A stretch of 20,765 nt of DNA from Alectryocaccomicrobium faecavium (GCA_018713425.1 DVOT01000108.1:1-20765); one strand, 5' to 3'; counted from the first letter of the stretch, positions 7,422 to 15,833 are shown. Notes: generated from the sequence alone by a model not told the origin. A program made the numbers and translations.

Positions 7422-8006
7422 GTGAAAAGAATTGTGTTCGATATCGAAGCCACCGGGCTCTCGGAAGCGCAAATCTGCCAGCTCTCCTATCTCATTGTGG
7501 ACGATAGCGGCGTGGTGGGCAAAAACCAATTTTTTGCCGTGGACGATATGAACCCCGATGCCGAGGCCGTGCATGGCTTCTCCATGGAGATGTTGGAAGA
7601 GTTGTCCGGCGGATTGCGCTTTGCCGACCTCGCCAGCGCCATTTATGCGGAATTCGCCTCGGCAAACCTGTTTATCGGGCACAACATCGCAGCCGACGTG
7701 CGCTATTTGCAAATGGAATTCGCCCGTCTCGATATGAAGCTGCCCAAAATTCCCACGTTTTGCACCATGAACCACTTCACTTCCGATGTGAACCTAAAGA
7801 TGAAGGTGAACATTGGGCGGCCCAAGCCGCCAAAGCTGATTGAGCTGTGCGAATATTTCGAGCTCACGGAAGAGGCCATCGCCGCCAAGGCCCAGGAATG
7901 GTTCGGCGATGGCAACGCGGCGCACGACGCGCGCTTCGATACCGCTGCCACCTATCTGTGCGTTTTGGAAGCCACCCGGCGCGGGAAACTGCGCGGCGTG
8001 CTGTAA
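7422..8006 (+). CDS. DnaQ-like 3'-5' exonuclease (DEDDh family)
   Basis: A 194-residue stand-alone exonuclease domain that should remove nucleotides from DNA or RNA 3' ends using two metal ions. Seen: Exo I FDIEATGL with D7 and E9; Exo II HNIAADVRYL with D92; Exo III HDARFDTAAT with H168 and D173. These are all the acidic residues and the histidine of the DEDDh type. No polymerase, helicase or BRCT domain is attached. Start GTG 7422 has AAAGGA a few bases upstream, 14 bases after the mnmA stop. It is the last gene of the block and is followed by a strong terminator. The substrate could be DNA (epsilon/proofreading-like) or small RNA; sequence does not decide. Confidence 0.88.
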   Translation: MKRIVFDIEATGLSEAQICQLSYLIVDDSGVVGKNQFFAVDDMNPDAEAVHGFSMEMLEELSGGLRFADLASAIYAEFASANLFIGHNIAADVRYLQMEFARLDMKLPKIPTFCTMNHFTSDVNLKMKVNIGRPKPPKLIELCEYFELTEEAIAAKAQEWFGDGNAAHDARFDTAATYLCVLEATRRGKLRGVL

Positions 8007-8023
8007 AAATCCCGCTCCTTTTC

Positions 8024-8070
8024 CGCCCCCACTTTCCGCCTGGCGCGGTTGGATGGGGGCGTTTTTTCTT
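8024..8070 (+). terminator. Rho-independent terminator after the exonuclease gene
   Basis: An 8-bp perfect stem, CGCCCCCA (8024-8031) with TGGGGGCG (8054-8061), is followed directly by TTTTTTCTT. The 22-base loop has inner pairing potential. It separates the housekeeping block from the catabolic operon. Confidence 0.85.
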
Positions 8071-8143
8071 GGGCTTTTTGCCCCTCTATATTGACTTAAA
8101 AAGAAGCGATTTGATGTTTTCCGACTTGAATTTTGAAAAACAC

Positions 8144-8172
8144 TTGCGCGATATTCCGCATGCATTTATAAT
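8144..8172 (+). promoter_or_regulatory. Promoter of the catabolic operon
   Basis: TTGCGC (8144-8149), a 17-base spacer and a perfect TATAAT (8167-8172) lie 39 bases before the first ATG of the operon. This is the only strong promoter seen between the terminator and the first gene. Confidence 0.75.
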
Positions 8173-8175
8173 GCA
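8161..8175. promoter_or_regulatory. Candidate operator palindrome over the -10
   Basis: TGCAT-TTATA-ATGCA is an exact 5-bp inverted repeat with a 5-base centre, wholly covering the -10 hexamer. Its position suits a repressor site. The half-sites are short and AT-rich around a TATAAT, so chance is possible. No regulator gene of LacI, GntR or AraC type lies in the operon. Confidence 0.35.
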
Positions 8176-8211
8176 GGTAGGAAACCTCATATTGTTAAAG
8201 GAGATGACATC

Positions 8212-9003
8212 ATGAAGCTGGGCGTGAATACGGTTTTGTTCAAAAAATTCCCTGTGCGCGAAGCCGTCCTTATGGCCAAGCGCGCTGGCTACGACGGTGT
8301 GGAACTCTCAGCCATCCAAGGCATGTGCGAGCATTTGGTGCTGGACGAATGGGAGAAGCAAAAGGATGAATTGATCGCCCTGCGCGAGGAAACCGGCATG
8401 GAATTCCTTTCCATGGAAGCCGCCACCAACGATCGCGCGCGCATTGAAAAGGCCTTTGCGGCGGCCCAGGCGCTGGGCATCCCGCTGGTGAACATCGGCC
8501 CCGGCGGCTCCGCTGCCGAGGGCGAGGAGAGCCTGCAAAAGCAGCTCGCCATGATTTGCGATTTCGCGGCCCTGGCCAAGACCTATGGCGTGACGCTGGG
8601 CGTGAAGGCGCACGTGGGCGCGGCGGTGTACAACACGCCCACCACTTTGCGCATGATGGAAGCCAGCGCGGACGTGGGCGTGGACATGGATCCCAGCCAC
8701 ATCTACCGCGCGGGTGAAAAGCCGGAAGAAGCCATCAACCTGGTGATTTCGCGCGTAAAGCACGTACACATCCGCGATTGCAAGGGCCCGGGCCCCTCTC
8801 CGGGAGATCCCATGAACCAGGCTTGCGGCCGCGGCGATATCAACCTGTTCGGATACTTTAAGGTTCTGGTGGAAAATCACTACGACGGACCCGTCTGCCT
8901 GGAAGTGATCGGCCCTGAACAAGACGTGGCGGACGCGATGGCCATCGCCAGCGAAAGCTATGGGTATATGAACGCGGTGCTCAAAATGCTGGGCGCGCGC
9001 TAA
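8212..9003 (+). CDS. Sugar phosphate isomerase/epimerase-like TIM barrel (xylose isomerase-like)
   Basis: A 263-residue cytoplasmic AP_endonuc_2/xylose-isomerase-like barrel, a family that isomerises, epimerises, dehydrates or cleaves sugars, keto-sugars and inositols with a divalent metal. Seen: YDGVELS on strand 2, VKAHVGAAVYNTP on strand 5, VDMDPSH with D160 and H163, HVHIRDCKG with H186, the GRGDIN turn, and CLEVIG with E231. The first metal-binding glutamate of the family appears to be K132, so the metal site may differ. AAAGGAG precedes ATG 8212. It is the first gene of the operon, 24 bases ahead of a sulfatase-fold gene. It is unlike the second TIM barrel of the same operon in most positions, so the two probably act on different intermediates. 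The exact reaction is unknown. Confidence 0.8.
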   Translation: MKLGVNTVLFKKFPVREAVLMAKRAGYDGVELSAIQGMCEHLVLDEWEKQKDELIALREETGMEFLSMEAATNDRARIEKAFAAAQALGIPLVNIGPGGSAAEGEESLQKQLAMICDFAALAKTYGVTLGVKAHVGAAVYNTPTTLRMMEASADVGVDMDPSHIYRAGEKPEEAINLVISRVKHVHIRDCKGPGPSPGDPMNQACGRGDINLFGYFKVLVENHYDGPVCLEVIGPEQDVADAMAIASESYGYMNAVLKMLGAR

Positions 9004-9027
9004 AAAACGCGATACAGGAGGATGAAC

Positions 9028-10407
9028 ATGAGCAAAAAGCTGCCCAATCTGCTGTTTTTCGGCATCGATAGCCTGCGCCGGGATCACATGAGCCACTATG
9101 GCTATCCCCGGCTGACCACGCCGCACATCTCCAAATACGCCGAAGGCGGCGTGACGTTTGAAGAGTGCTTTTCTCCGCACATCCCCACCACGCCCGGTTA
9201 CGCGAACATGATGACCGGCCGCGATTGCTTCGGCACGGACGTCGTGGCGCTGAGCCAAAAGCACATCATCGACGGCGTGCCCGTGCTGGCGGAAATCCTG
9301 CGCGAAAAGGGCTACACCAGCACCTGCATCGGTTTTGAAGGCAACGCCAGCGGCCGCGGCTACGATAAGTACCTCGGCTTTGCGGGCTGGGGCCCGGATC
9401 ACGACGACGGCCGCGCGCACAAGGCGCAGAACCTCAACGATGTGGCCATCCCCGAGCTGGAACGCCTGGCCAAGCAGGATCAGCCGTTCTTCCTCTTCAT
9501 GCGGCATATGGATCCGCACTCCCCGTACCTCGCGCCCAAGCCGTTCCAGGACATCTTTTTCCAGGGCGATGCGTTCGATCCCAACGACAAGCGCATGCAG
9601 AAGGTCTATGATTTCAAGCCCTTCGGCGATTACATCGGCTCCTGGGTGCCCAAGGGATGCACGAATCCGGATTACGTGATCGCGCAGTACGACGCGGCGG
9701 TCGCCTATATGGACGCCTGCATCCAGCAAATCCTGGAAAAACTCGCGGCGTTGGGCCTGGAAGAGGACACCATCGTGATCTTCACCAGCGACCACGGCGA
9801 GACGCTTTACGACCACGATTGCTATTTCGATCACCACGGCATGTACGATTGCACGCTGGTGGTGCCGCTGATTCTGCGCTGGAAGAACCATTTGCCCGCG
9901 GGCCTGCGCATCCCGGGCTATTGCCAGCTCAAGGACGTGACGCCCACCCTGCTCGACATCATGGGCATCGACGTGGATCTGCCTTTCGAGGGCCGCAGCT
10001 TGAAGCCGCTCATCGAGGGCAAGCCGCGCGAGGCCGAGCCGGAATTCTACATCACCGAGTGCACTTGGATGCGCAAGCACGGCTGGCGCACGCCGGAATG
10101 GAAGCTGATCGTTTCCCTGGAGCCGGATTTCCACTTCAAGCCCGAAGTGGAACTGTACAACCTGGTGAAGGATCCCGAAGAGAACCACAACGTGGCGGAA
10201 GAAAACCCCGAGGTTGTGGAAGTGCTCAAAAAGCGCATGTACGCTTTCATCGAAAAGCGCGAAAAGGAAACCGGCCGCCCCGCGCCGATTTACACCAATT
10301 TCCTCATGAACGGCCGGCCGTTTAAGTCCTCGCAGGAGGCCTACGACAGCAAGTACATCGGCGGTATCGCCGACGCGGTGAAACTGCAGGCCGAAAACAA
10401 AAAATAA
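9028..10407 (+). CDS. Sulfatase-fold hydrolase with Thr at the nucleophile position
   Basis: A 459-residue alkaline-phosphatase-superfamily protein. The chosen start is ATG 9028, 6 bases after AGGAGG. The ATG at 9022 touches that site and cannot be used well. Metal-site motifs are present: GIDSLRRDHMSHYGY (D14), SDHGETL (D255, H256) and a later DHHG. In classical sulfatases the stretch before the conserved TG reads C/S-x-P-S/A-R. Here the TG is T63-G64 and the nucleophile place is T54 in PTTPGYANMMTG, with the arginine replaced by Y58. It therefore should not carry formylglycine. A Thr nucleophile is used by phosphotransfer members such as LtaS-type enzymes, so a phosphoester or phosphodiester substrate is possible. 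There is no signal peptide, so the enzyme is cytoplasmic and would act after import. An inactive or unusual sulfatase remains possible. Confidence 0.8.
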   Translation: MSKKLPNLLFFGIDSLRRDHMSHYGYPRLTTPHISKYAEGGVTFEECFSPHIPTTPGYANMMTGRDCFGTDVVALSQKHIIDGVPVLAEILREKGYTSTCIGFEGNASGRGYDKYLGFAGWGPDHDDGRAHKAQNLNDVAIPELERLAKQDQPFFLFMRHMDPHSPYLAPKPFQDIFFQGDAFDPNDKRMQKVYDFKPFGDYIGSWVPKGCTNPDYVIAQYDAAVAYMDACIQQILEKLAALGLEEDTIVIFTSDHGETLYDHDCYFDHHGMYDCTLVVPLILRWKNHLPAGLRIPGYCQLKDVTPTLLDIMGIDVDLPFEGRSLKPLIEGKPREAEPEFYITECTWMRKHGWRTPEWKLIVSLEPDFHFKPEVELYNLVKDPEENHNVAEENPEVVEVLKKRMYAFIEKREKETGRPAPIYTNFLMNGRPFKSSQEAYDSKYIGGIADAVKLQAENKK

Positions 10408-10430
10408 CGACGTTTGGAGGCATGAACACG

Positions 10431-11438
10431 ATGTTGCGTTCCGCCGTTATCGGCATGGGCCATATTGGAAATCTGCACGCGCGCATCCACAAGGAGCAGA
10501 CGGTGAGCGAACTGGTCGCCGTTTGCGACCGGGATCATGAGCGGGCGGACGCCGCCGCCAAGGCGCTGGGCGTGCCCGCGTATTACGACGCGCAGGAAAT
10601 GCTGGATCGCGAAAAGCCCGACGTGGTTTCCATCACCACCGGTGGCTACGAATACAGTTCCGACCACTACGAACCCACCATGCAGGCGCTGCGCGCGGGC
10701 TGTCACGTGCTGGGCGAAAAGCCCATCAGCAACGACTTGCGCCACGCGCAGGAAATGGTGGATTTGGCGGAAAAAATGGGCGTGTGCTATGGCATCGATA
10801 TGAACCACCGCTTTACGCCTGCGGCCCGCGCGGCCAAAAAATGGCAGGATGATGGGCGCATTGGCGAGCTCTTGTTCTGCAACATGGCGCTGTGGATCGG
10901 CAAGCCGCAGCCGCTGGATTCGCCCTATTATCACCTGAAGGCGCTCAACCCGCACAGCGTGGACATCATGCGCTATTTCATGGGCGACATCGAAGAAGTG
11001 CATTGCTACGCGATGATCGCCAGCGGCCGGAACATCTATTCCACCGCTTCCATCAACATGAAGTTCGCCTGCGGCGCGGTGGGCCACCTCACCTCGAGCT
11101 ACGACATCGCCCGCGGCCATCCCATGGAGCGCTGCGAAGTGGCGGGGCGCAAAGGCCGGCTGATATTCGAGGATATGTGGCGCGAAGCCACGCTCTATCC
11201 CGCCGGCAACCTGATGAAGGAAGTGTACACCAACCCCGTGTTCGGCGGCTTCTCCAATTTTGACGATACGTTCCGCGACCGCATCACCTGCTTCTTTACG
11301 CAGGTCGCGCGCGGCGATAAGCCCAGCGAGATCGATGGCTCCGGCCGTTCCGGCCTGGAAGCGCAGCGCGTGATCCACGCGGCCATCGCTTCGCTCAAGA
11401 GCAACAAGCCGGTCCGCGTGGCGGACACGGTGGAATAA
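10431..11438 (+). CDS. Gfo/Idh/MocA-family NAD(P)-dependent dehydrogenase (first copy)
   Basis: A 335-residue cytoplasmic oxidoreductase that should oxidise a hydroxyl of a sugar, glycoside or inositol. Seen: Rossmann motif GMGHIGNLHA (residues 8-17), acidic D33 at the end of strand 2 (favouring NAD), the hallmark GEKPIS (E96, K97, P98), GIDMNHRF, and an NPHSVD motif in the catalytic domain. Start: ATG 10431 is chosen over ATG 10422, because GGAGG ends only one base before the latter but 10 before the former, and the Rossmann strand then begins in the usual place. It shares the phrase pattern TTxGY...EPxMxAL with the next gene, showing the two are related paralogues. It sits 23 bases after the sulfatase-fold gene. 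Confidence 0.88.
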   Translation: MLRSAVIGMGHIGNLHARIHKEQTVSELVAVCDRDHERADAAAKALGVPAYYDAQEMLDREKPDVVSITTGGYEYSSDHYEPTMQALRAGCHVLGEKPISNDLRHAQEMVDLAEKMGVCYGIDMNHRFTPAARAAKKWQDDGRIGELLFCNMALWIGKPQPLDSPYYHLKALNPHSVDIMRYFMGDIEEVHCYAMIASGRNIYSTASINMKFACGAVGHLTSSYDIARGHPMERCEVAGRKGRLIFEDMWREATLYPAGNLMKEVYTNPVFGGFSNFDDTFRDRITCFFTQVARGDKPSEIDGSGRSGLEAQRVIHAAIASLKSNKPVRVADTVE

Positions 11439-11474
11439 CGGCAAACCACCCATCAACCGAAGGAGGATATGCAA

Positions 11475-12578
11475 ATGGCTCTCAATTGCGCAATCATCGG
11501 CGCCGGCGGCATTGGCCGCACGCACGCCCGTTGCTATGTGAAAGACGAACTCTCCACCCTCGTGGCCGTGTGCGATATCGTGCCCGAGAAGGCCCAGAAA
11601 TTCGGCGAGGAATTCAACATCCCGTGGTACGCCAGCGCGAAGGAAATGCTCGCCGCGCACCCGGAAATCGACGTGGTCAGCGTCACCACTTCCGGTTACG
11701 ACAACGGCTCCATGCACTTTGAGCCGGCCATGGAGGCCCTCGAGGCCAAGAAGGCCGTGCTGGTGGAAAAGCCCATCTGCTCCGAATATTCCGATGCCTA
11801 CGCGCTGGTGGATTACGCCGCCAAGAACAAGCTCTACCTGGGCTGCGACCTCAACCACTATTTCACCAAGACCGCGGACTACGCCGATAACCTGATCCAG
11901 GAAAACAAAATCGGCGAGCTGGTGTACTGCATCCACAAGGTGGGCTTTAACGGCAGCGAAAAGAAATACGGCGGCCCCATGAGCCCCCGCTGGCAGACGC
12001 CCTATTCGCACGTGAAGGCCTTCTGCGCGCATCCGTTCTCGGTGATGCGTCACTTCTGCGGCGATATCGTCGCCGTGCAGGCCTTTATGGATAAGCCCGG
12101 CGTGCGCCGCACGCAGCGCGACCCCATGCTCTCCATCAACTCCATCCACGTGAAATTCGCCAACGGCGGCGTGGGCTACCTGCTCTCGCAGCGCGGCGAC
12201 GCGATGTTCGGCCTGGGCGGCTGGTGGAGCTATGAGCACGCGGGCACCCGCGGCACCTTCTGCATCGAAAACTGCGTGGAAAAGGTGCATTACTGGGATG
12301 TGGACACGGTGGAAAATCCCTCCATGGCCAGCCCCAAGCCCCAGGTGTACGAAACGGGCCTCACCAGCTTCGACGAAACCTTCCCGGTGCGCATCCACGC
12401 CTTCCTGGAGGACGTGACCAACAAGGTGCCGCATGAGCACATCCGCGCTTCCGGGCGCGACGCGCTGGCCACGCTTTCCTACACCTTCGCCGCCATGCGC
12501 TCCTATGAAGAGGGCGGCGCGCTGGTGGTGCCGGAGAAGCTCAACCCGCTGCATGGCGATGTGAAGTACGTCTATTAA
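11475..12578 (+). CDS. Gfo/Idh/MocA-family NAD(P)-dependent dehydrogenase (second copy)
   Basis: A 367-residue oxidoreductase with Rossmann motif IGAGGIGRTHA (from residue 8), D34 ending strand 2, and VEKPIC with E98-K99-P100. It also has GCDLNHYFTK and an HPFSVMRHF segment in the catalytic domain, where a related copy has NPHSVDIMRYF. Start: ATG 11475 lies 8 bases after AGGAGG (11461-11466). ATG 11469 lies only 2 bases after it. It is longer than its paralogue through added loops (for example the GGWWSYEHAGTRG region) and differs in the active-site half, so it probably acts on another position or intermediate. It lies between the first dehydrogenase (36 bases) and the classical sulfatase (9 bases). 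Confidence 0.88.
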   Translation: MALNCAIIGAGGIGRTHARCYVKDELSTLVAVCDIVPEKAQKFGEEFNIPWYASAKEMLAAHPEIDVVSVTTSGYDNGSMHFEPAMEALEAKKAVLVEKPICSEYSDAYALVDYAAKNKLYLGCDLNHYFTKTADYADNLIQENKIGELVYCIHKVGFNGSEKKYGGPMSPRWQTPYSHVKAFCAHPFSVMRHFCGDIVAVQAFMDKPGVRRTQRDPMLSINSIHVKFANGGVGYLLSQRGDAMFGLGGWWSYEHAGTRGTFCIENCVEKVHYWDVDTVENPSMASPKPQVYETGLTSFDETFPVRIHAFLEDVTNKVPHEHIRASGRDALATLSYTFAAMRSYEEGGALVVPEKLNPLHGDVKYVY

Positions 12579-12587
12579 GAGCGATCC

Positions 12588-13913
12588 ATGAAAAATCTGC
12601 TGTTTCTGCTGGCGGACCAGTTCCGGTTCGACGCGCTGGGCGCGGAAAACCCCCTGGTGCAAACGCCACATCTAGACGCTTTGGCGGAGGCAGGCGCGCG
12701 GTTCACGCGCGCCTACACCCCGTTGCCGGTGTGCGCGCCCGCGCGCCAGGCGCTCTATACGGGACGGCACCCGGATTCCTTCGGCGCGTACTGGAACTAC
12801 GGTTTTTTCCCCACGCCGCCCATTTCGCCGGAAGGCGCCTGGCCCAGGGCGCTCAAAGCCATGGGCTATTCCTGCGGCTTCATCGGCAAATGGAACGTTT
12901 CACCCGTGGATGGGCCGGAAGCGTTCGGCTATGACACAGTGGTCAGCGCCGCGCAATATTCCGACGGCGGCGCGCAATACACCGGCGGCTGGCTGGGCTG
13001 CGAAAGCCCCGTGCCGCTGGAACAAGCCAAAACCCATTGGCTGGCGGATCGCGCCATCGAGTTCATTGGCGCGCAAAGAGGCCCTTGGCATCTGTTTGTG
13101 GACATCGGCATGCCGCATTTGCCCTGCCGCCCGAGCGCGCCGTTTTCCCGCATGTACGATCCCGCCGCCATCCCCGAATGGCCCGGCTGGAACGATACAT
13201 TCGAAAACAAGCCCTTCGCGCACGAGCAGCAGGCCTGGAACTGGAACCTGGAGGCCATGCCCTGGGCGGAAATGGCGGGCCAGGTCGCGCGCTATTATGG
13301 CATGGTTTCGCAGATTGATGACGCGATTGGCCGCATTCTGCGGCACGTCGATTTGCGGGATACGCTCGTCGTCTTCACCAGCGACCACGGGGATATGTGC
13401 GGCAACCACCGCATGCTCGATAAGCACTGCACCCTGTATCAGGACATCGTGCGCGTGCCGCTGATCCTGGCCGGACCCGGCGTCGAAGCGCAGGTCAACG
13501 ACAACCTGGTTTCCAATTGCCTGGATCTGCCGGTGACGCTCGCCAGCCTGCTGGGCTTTGCCCCGCCGGAAGGCGCGCATGGCCAATCGCTCTTTGGCCC
13601 CGCGCGCAAAACGATCACCTCCTCGGGCAATGGGCAGCAGTTCGGCATGTTCAATTCCCGCATGATCACCGACGGGCACCTGAAATACGTGTGGAACCTC
13701 ACCGATATCGACGAGCTGTACGACCTGGACGCGGACCAGGGCGAATGCCGCAACCTCATCCGCGAGCGATACGACTCGCCCGCACTCAAAGCCCTGCGCG
13801 CGGATCTATACGCGGATCTCAAGGCGCACGGCGACCCATTCATCCGCCACGGTTGGCTGGATGGACAGCTCCTGGGCGAGCGCAAACACAAACCATGGAG
13901 GGAATCGCAATGA
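12588..13913 (+). CDS. Type I sulfatase (Cys-type, formylglycine-dependent)
   Basis: A 441-residue arylsulfatase-type enzyme. The signature CAPARQALYTG is intact: C49 would be oxidised to formylglycine, with P51 and R53 in place and TG at 58-59. Metal and catalytic residues seen include D10-Q11, K in IGKWN, and SDHGDMCGNHRMLDKH with D266, H267 and K279. In anaerobes the Cys is converted by the radical-SAM enzyme anSME, which is not in this window. No signal peptide is present, so the sulfatase should work in the cytoplasm on imported substrate. The start ATG 12588 follows the previous stop by 9 bases with only a weak binding site, suggesting translational coupling. Its stop overlaps the ATG of the next gene (ATGA). 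Confidence 0.88.
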   Translation: MKNLLFLLADQFRFDALGAENPLVQTPHLDALAEAGARFTRAYTPLPVCAPARQALYTGRHPDSFGAYWNYGFFPTPPISPEGAWPRALKAMGYSCGFIGKWNVSPVDGPEAFGYDTVVSAAQYSDGGAQYTGGWLGCESPVPLEQAKTHWLADRAIEFIGAQRGPWHLFVDIGMPHLPCRPSAPFSRMYDPAAIPEWPGWNDTFENKPFAHEQQAWNWNLEAMPWAEMAGQVARYYGMVSQIDDAIGRILRHVDLRDTLVVFTSDHGDMCGNHRMLDKHCTLYQDIVRVPLILAGPGVEAQVNDNLVSNCLDLPVTLASLLGFAPPEGAHGQSLFGPARKTITSSGNGQQFGMFNSRMITDGHLKYVWNLTDIDELYDLDADQGECRNLIRERYDSPALKALRADLYADLKAHGDPFIRHGWLDGQLLGERKHKPWRESQ

Positions 13914-15127
13914 AAAAGGCTCTGGCATTGCTGCTCGCGGCGCTGCTCCTTTTGTCCGGCGCGGCGCTGGCGGAGGAAGACGGCATCACCCTGCGCTTTA
14001 TTCGCGTGGGCAACGACACGGCGGAAACCAATTTCTGGGCGACGGTCATCGAGGATTATGAGGCGGCCAACCCCGGCATCACCATCGAATACATCTCCGG
14101 CCAAGATCAGGATGCCATGCTGAACACGATGTTCGCCGCGAATTTGGCGCCGGACGTGATCGGCGGCGGCATTGCCTCGCTGCCGCAGCGCGCCTCTATG
14201 GGCCAGTATATTCCGCTGGACGATTACTTCGCCGAGTGGGACGAGGGGAGCGACATGGTGGAGCGCGTGCTGCAAAACGGCTACTATGATGGCACGCTCT
14301 ACGCCCTGGGCTATTCCGTAACGCCCTATGTGTTCGCCTACCGCATCGACCTGCTGGAAGAGGCGGGCCTCGAGGTGCCCACCACCTGGGAAGAGCTGAA
14401 GGAAGCCGCGCTCGCGCTCACCGTGCGCGATGAAAATGGCGTCATCACCCGCGCGGGCTTTGCCTTCCCCATGTCCGGCGGCAATATGGTGGAATACGAT
14501 GTGTTCGTCTTTGGCAATGGCGGCCGCTTCACGGACGAGGACATGAATCCCACCATCGACACCGAGGAAGGTCTGGAAGCCTTCGAATTCCTGAACAGCT
14601 TCCTTGCCGAAGTCAACATTCCCTATAGCAACAACGACATCAATCCCTTCCTCACCGGCAACGCCGCGATGACCCTGATCAACAACGTGTCTCTGCGGCC
14701 CATCCTGGAAAACGAAGAGTACATTGGCAAAGTGGGCATCGCGTTCCCGCCCACCAATGGCACGCACCTGACCTTCAGCGGCTGCAACATGCTCTCCATC
14801 AGTTGCGATAGCGAGCATCCGGACGAGGCGTTTGAATTCATCAAGTTCGCGCTCAGCACGGAGATCGTACTGCGCCGCGCGGAAATGCTCAACGTGCCCG
14901 TGGTGCGCACCTCGTTGCTCGAGGAATACAACGCGATGGATCCCTACAACGCCGTGCGCAGCGACTGCGTGCAAAATGGCATCAGCATGCCGGCCACCGT
15001 GTGGAGCCCGCAATTCATGACCATCCGCAACGAGCTGATCCAAAAGGTGCTCTTCGGCGAAAGCGATCCCGCCACTGCGCTCTCCGAAGCCCAGGAAAAG
15101 CTGGAAGAGGAAATTGAATTCCTGTAA
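13910..15127 (+). CDS. Sugar ABC transporter substrate-binding protein (first copy)
   Basis: A 405-residue family 1 extracellular binding protein (CUT1/MalE type). Start: ATG 13910 with GGAGGG 7 bases upstream, sharing ATGA with the stop of the sulfatase gene. The frame is open far upstream, but that part is a shadow of the sulfatase gene. Residues 1-21 are a signal peptide (MKKALALLLAALLLLSGAALA) ending in an AxA-type site before EEDG, with no lipobox cysteine. The mature protein has the family's DYEAANPGI pattern near the N-terminus, and PYVFAYRIDLLEEAGLEVP and TWEELKEAALAL in the middle. A nearly matching paralogue follows at once. It should deliver the operon's substrate to the permeases downstream. 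Confidence 0.9.
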   Translation: MKKALALLLAALLLLSGAALAEEDGITLRFIRVGNDTAETNFWATVIEDYEAANPGITIEYISGQDQDAMLNTMFAANLAPDVIGGGIASLPQRASMGQYIPLDDYFAEWDEGSDMVERVLQNGYYDGTLYALGYSVTPYVFAYRIDLLEEAGLEVPTTWEELKEAALALTVRDENGVITRAGFAFPMSGGNMVEYDVFVFGNGGRFTDEDMNPTIDTEEGLEAFEFLNSFLAEVNIPYSNNDINPFLTGNAAMTLINNVSLRPILENEEYIGKVGIAFPPTNGTHLTFSGCNMLSISCDSEHPDEAFEFIKFALSTEIVLRRAEMLNVPVVRTSLLEEYNAMDPYNAVRSDCVQNGISMPATVWSPQFMTIRNELIQKVLFGESDPATALSEAQEKLEEEIEFL

Positions 15128-15833
15128 CCCGCAATCCATCCTAAAGAAAGGGGAATCCCCATGAAAAAGCTCCTGTCCCTGCTGGTTATGTTCTCCCTGC
15201 TGCTCAGCGGCGCAGCGCTGGCCGAAGAGGGCGAAGTGATTGAACTGCGCTTCCAGCGCATTGGCAACGACGCGGCGGAAACCGAATTTTGGAAAAGCGT
15301 GATCGCGGATTACGAGGCCGCGAATCCCGGCGTGAAAATCCTTTACGACGACGCTGCCATCGGCGACGCCATGGACGCCAAGTTGAACACGCTCTTCGCC
15401 GCCAACTACGGCCCGGACATCATTGGGCACGGCATTCTTTCCGTCGCGCAGCGCGCGGATCTGGGCCACTACATCCCGATCGACGAATATTTTGCCACTT
15501 GGGAAGACGGCGATGACATGATGGAAAGCGTGCTGGCCAACGGCACCTATAAGGGCCAGCTCTACGGCCTGGGCTATTCGGCCACGCCCTATGTATTCGC
15601 CTACCGCATCGACCTGCTGGAGGAGGCGGGCCTCGAAGTGCCCACCACCTGGGAAGAGCTGAAGGAAGCCGCGCTCGCGCTCACCGTGCGCGACGACGCG
15701 GGCAACATCACCCGCGCGGGCTTTGCCTTCCCCATGACGGGCGGCAATATGGTGGAATACGACGTGTTCGTGTTCGGCAATGGCGGCCTGTTCATGGATG
15801 AGGACTCCAACCCCACCCTCGACACGGCCGAGG
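14330..15833 (+). repeat. Paralogous direct repeat across the two binding-protein genes
   Basis: Bases about 14330-14570 and 15593-15833 (offset 1263) are nearly identical at DNA level, including silent positions. The protein stretch YRIDLLEEAGLEVPTTWEEL is the same in both, and the last eight codons also match closely. The first 130 residues of the two genes differ much more. Confidence 0.85.

Noticed and set aside
8070..8211. Catabolite-response (cre) site in the operon leader
   Set aside because: No stretch matches the cre pattern with its central CG. TTGAAAAACACTT is only superficially similar.
9022..9027. ATG at 9022 as the start of the sulfatase-fold gene
   Set aside because: It directly touches the AGGAGG. 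ATG 9028 has proper spacing.
8308..12671. Long minus-strand open frames (626 and 776 codons) opposite the TIM barrel, sulfatase and dehydrogenase genes
   Set aside because: Same mirror effect of codon bias. The compositions are dominated by His, Val, Ala and Arg, and the plus-strand genes have clear families and start sites.
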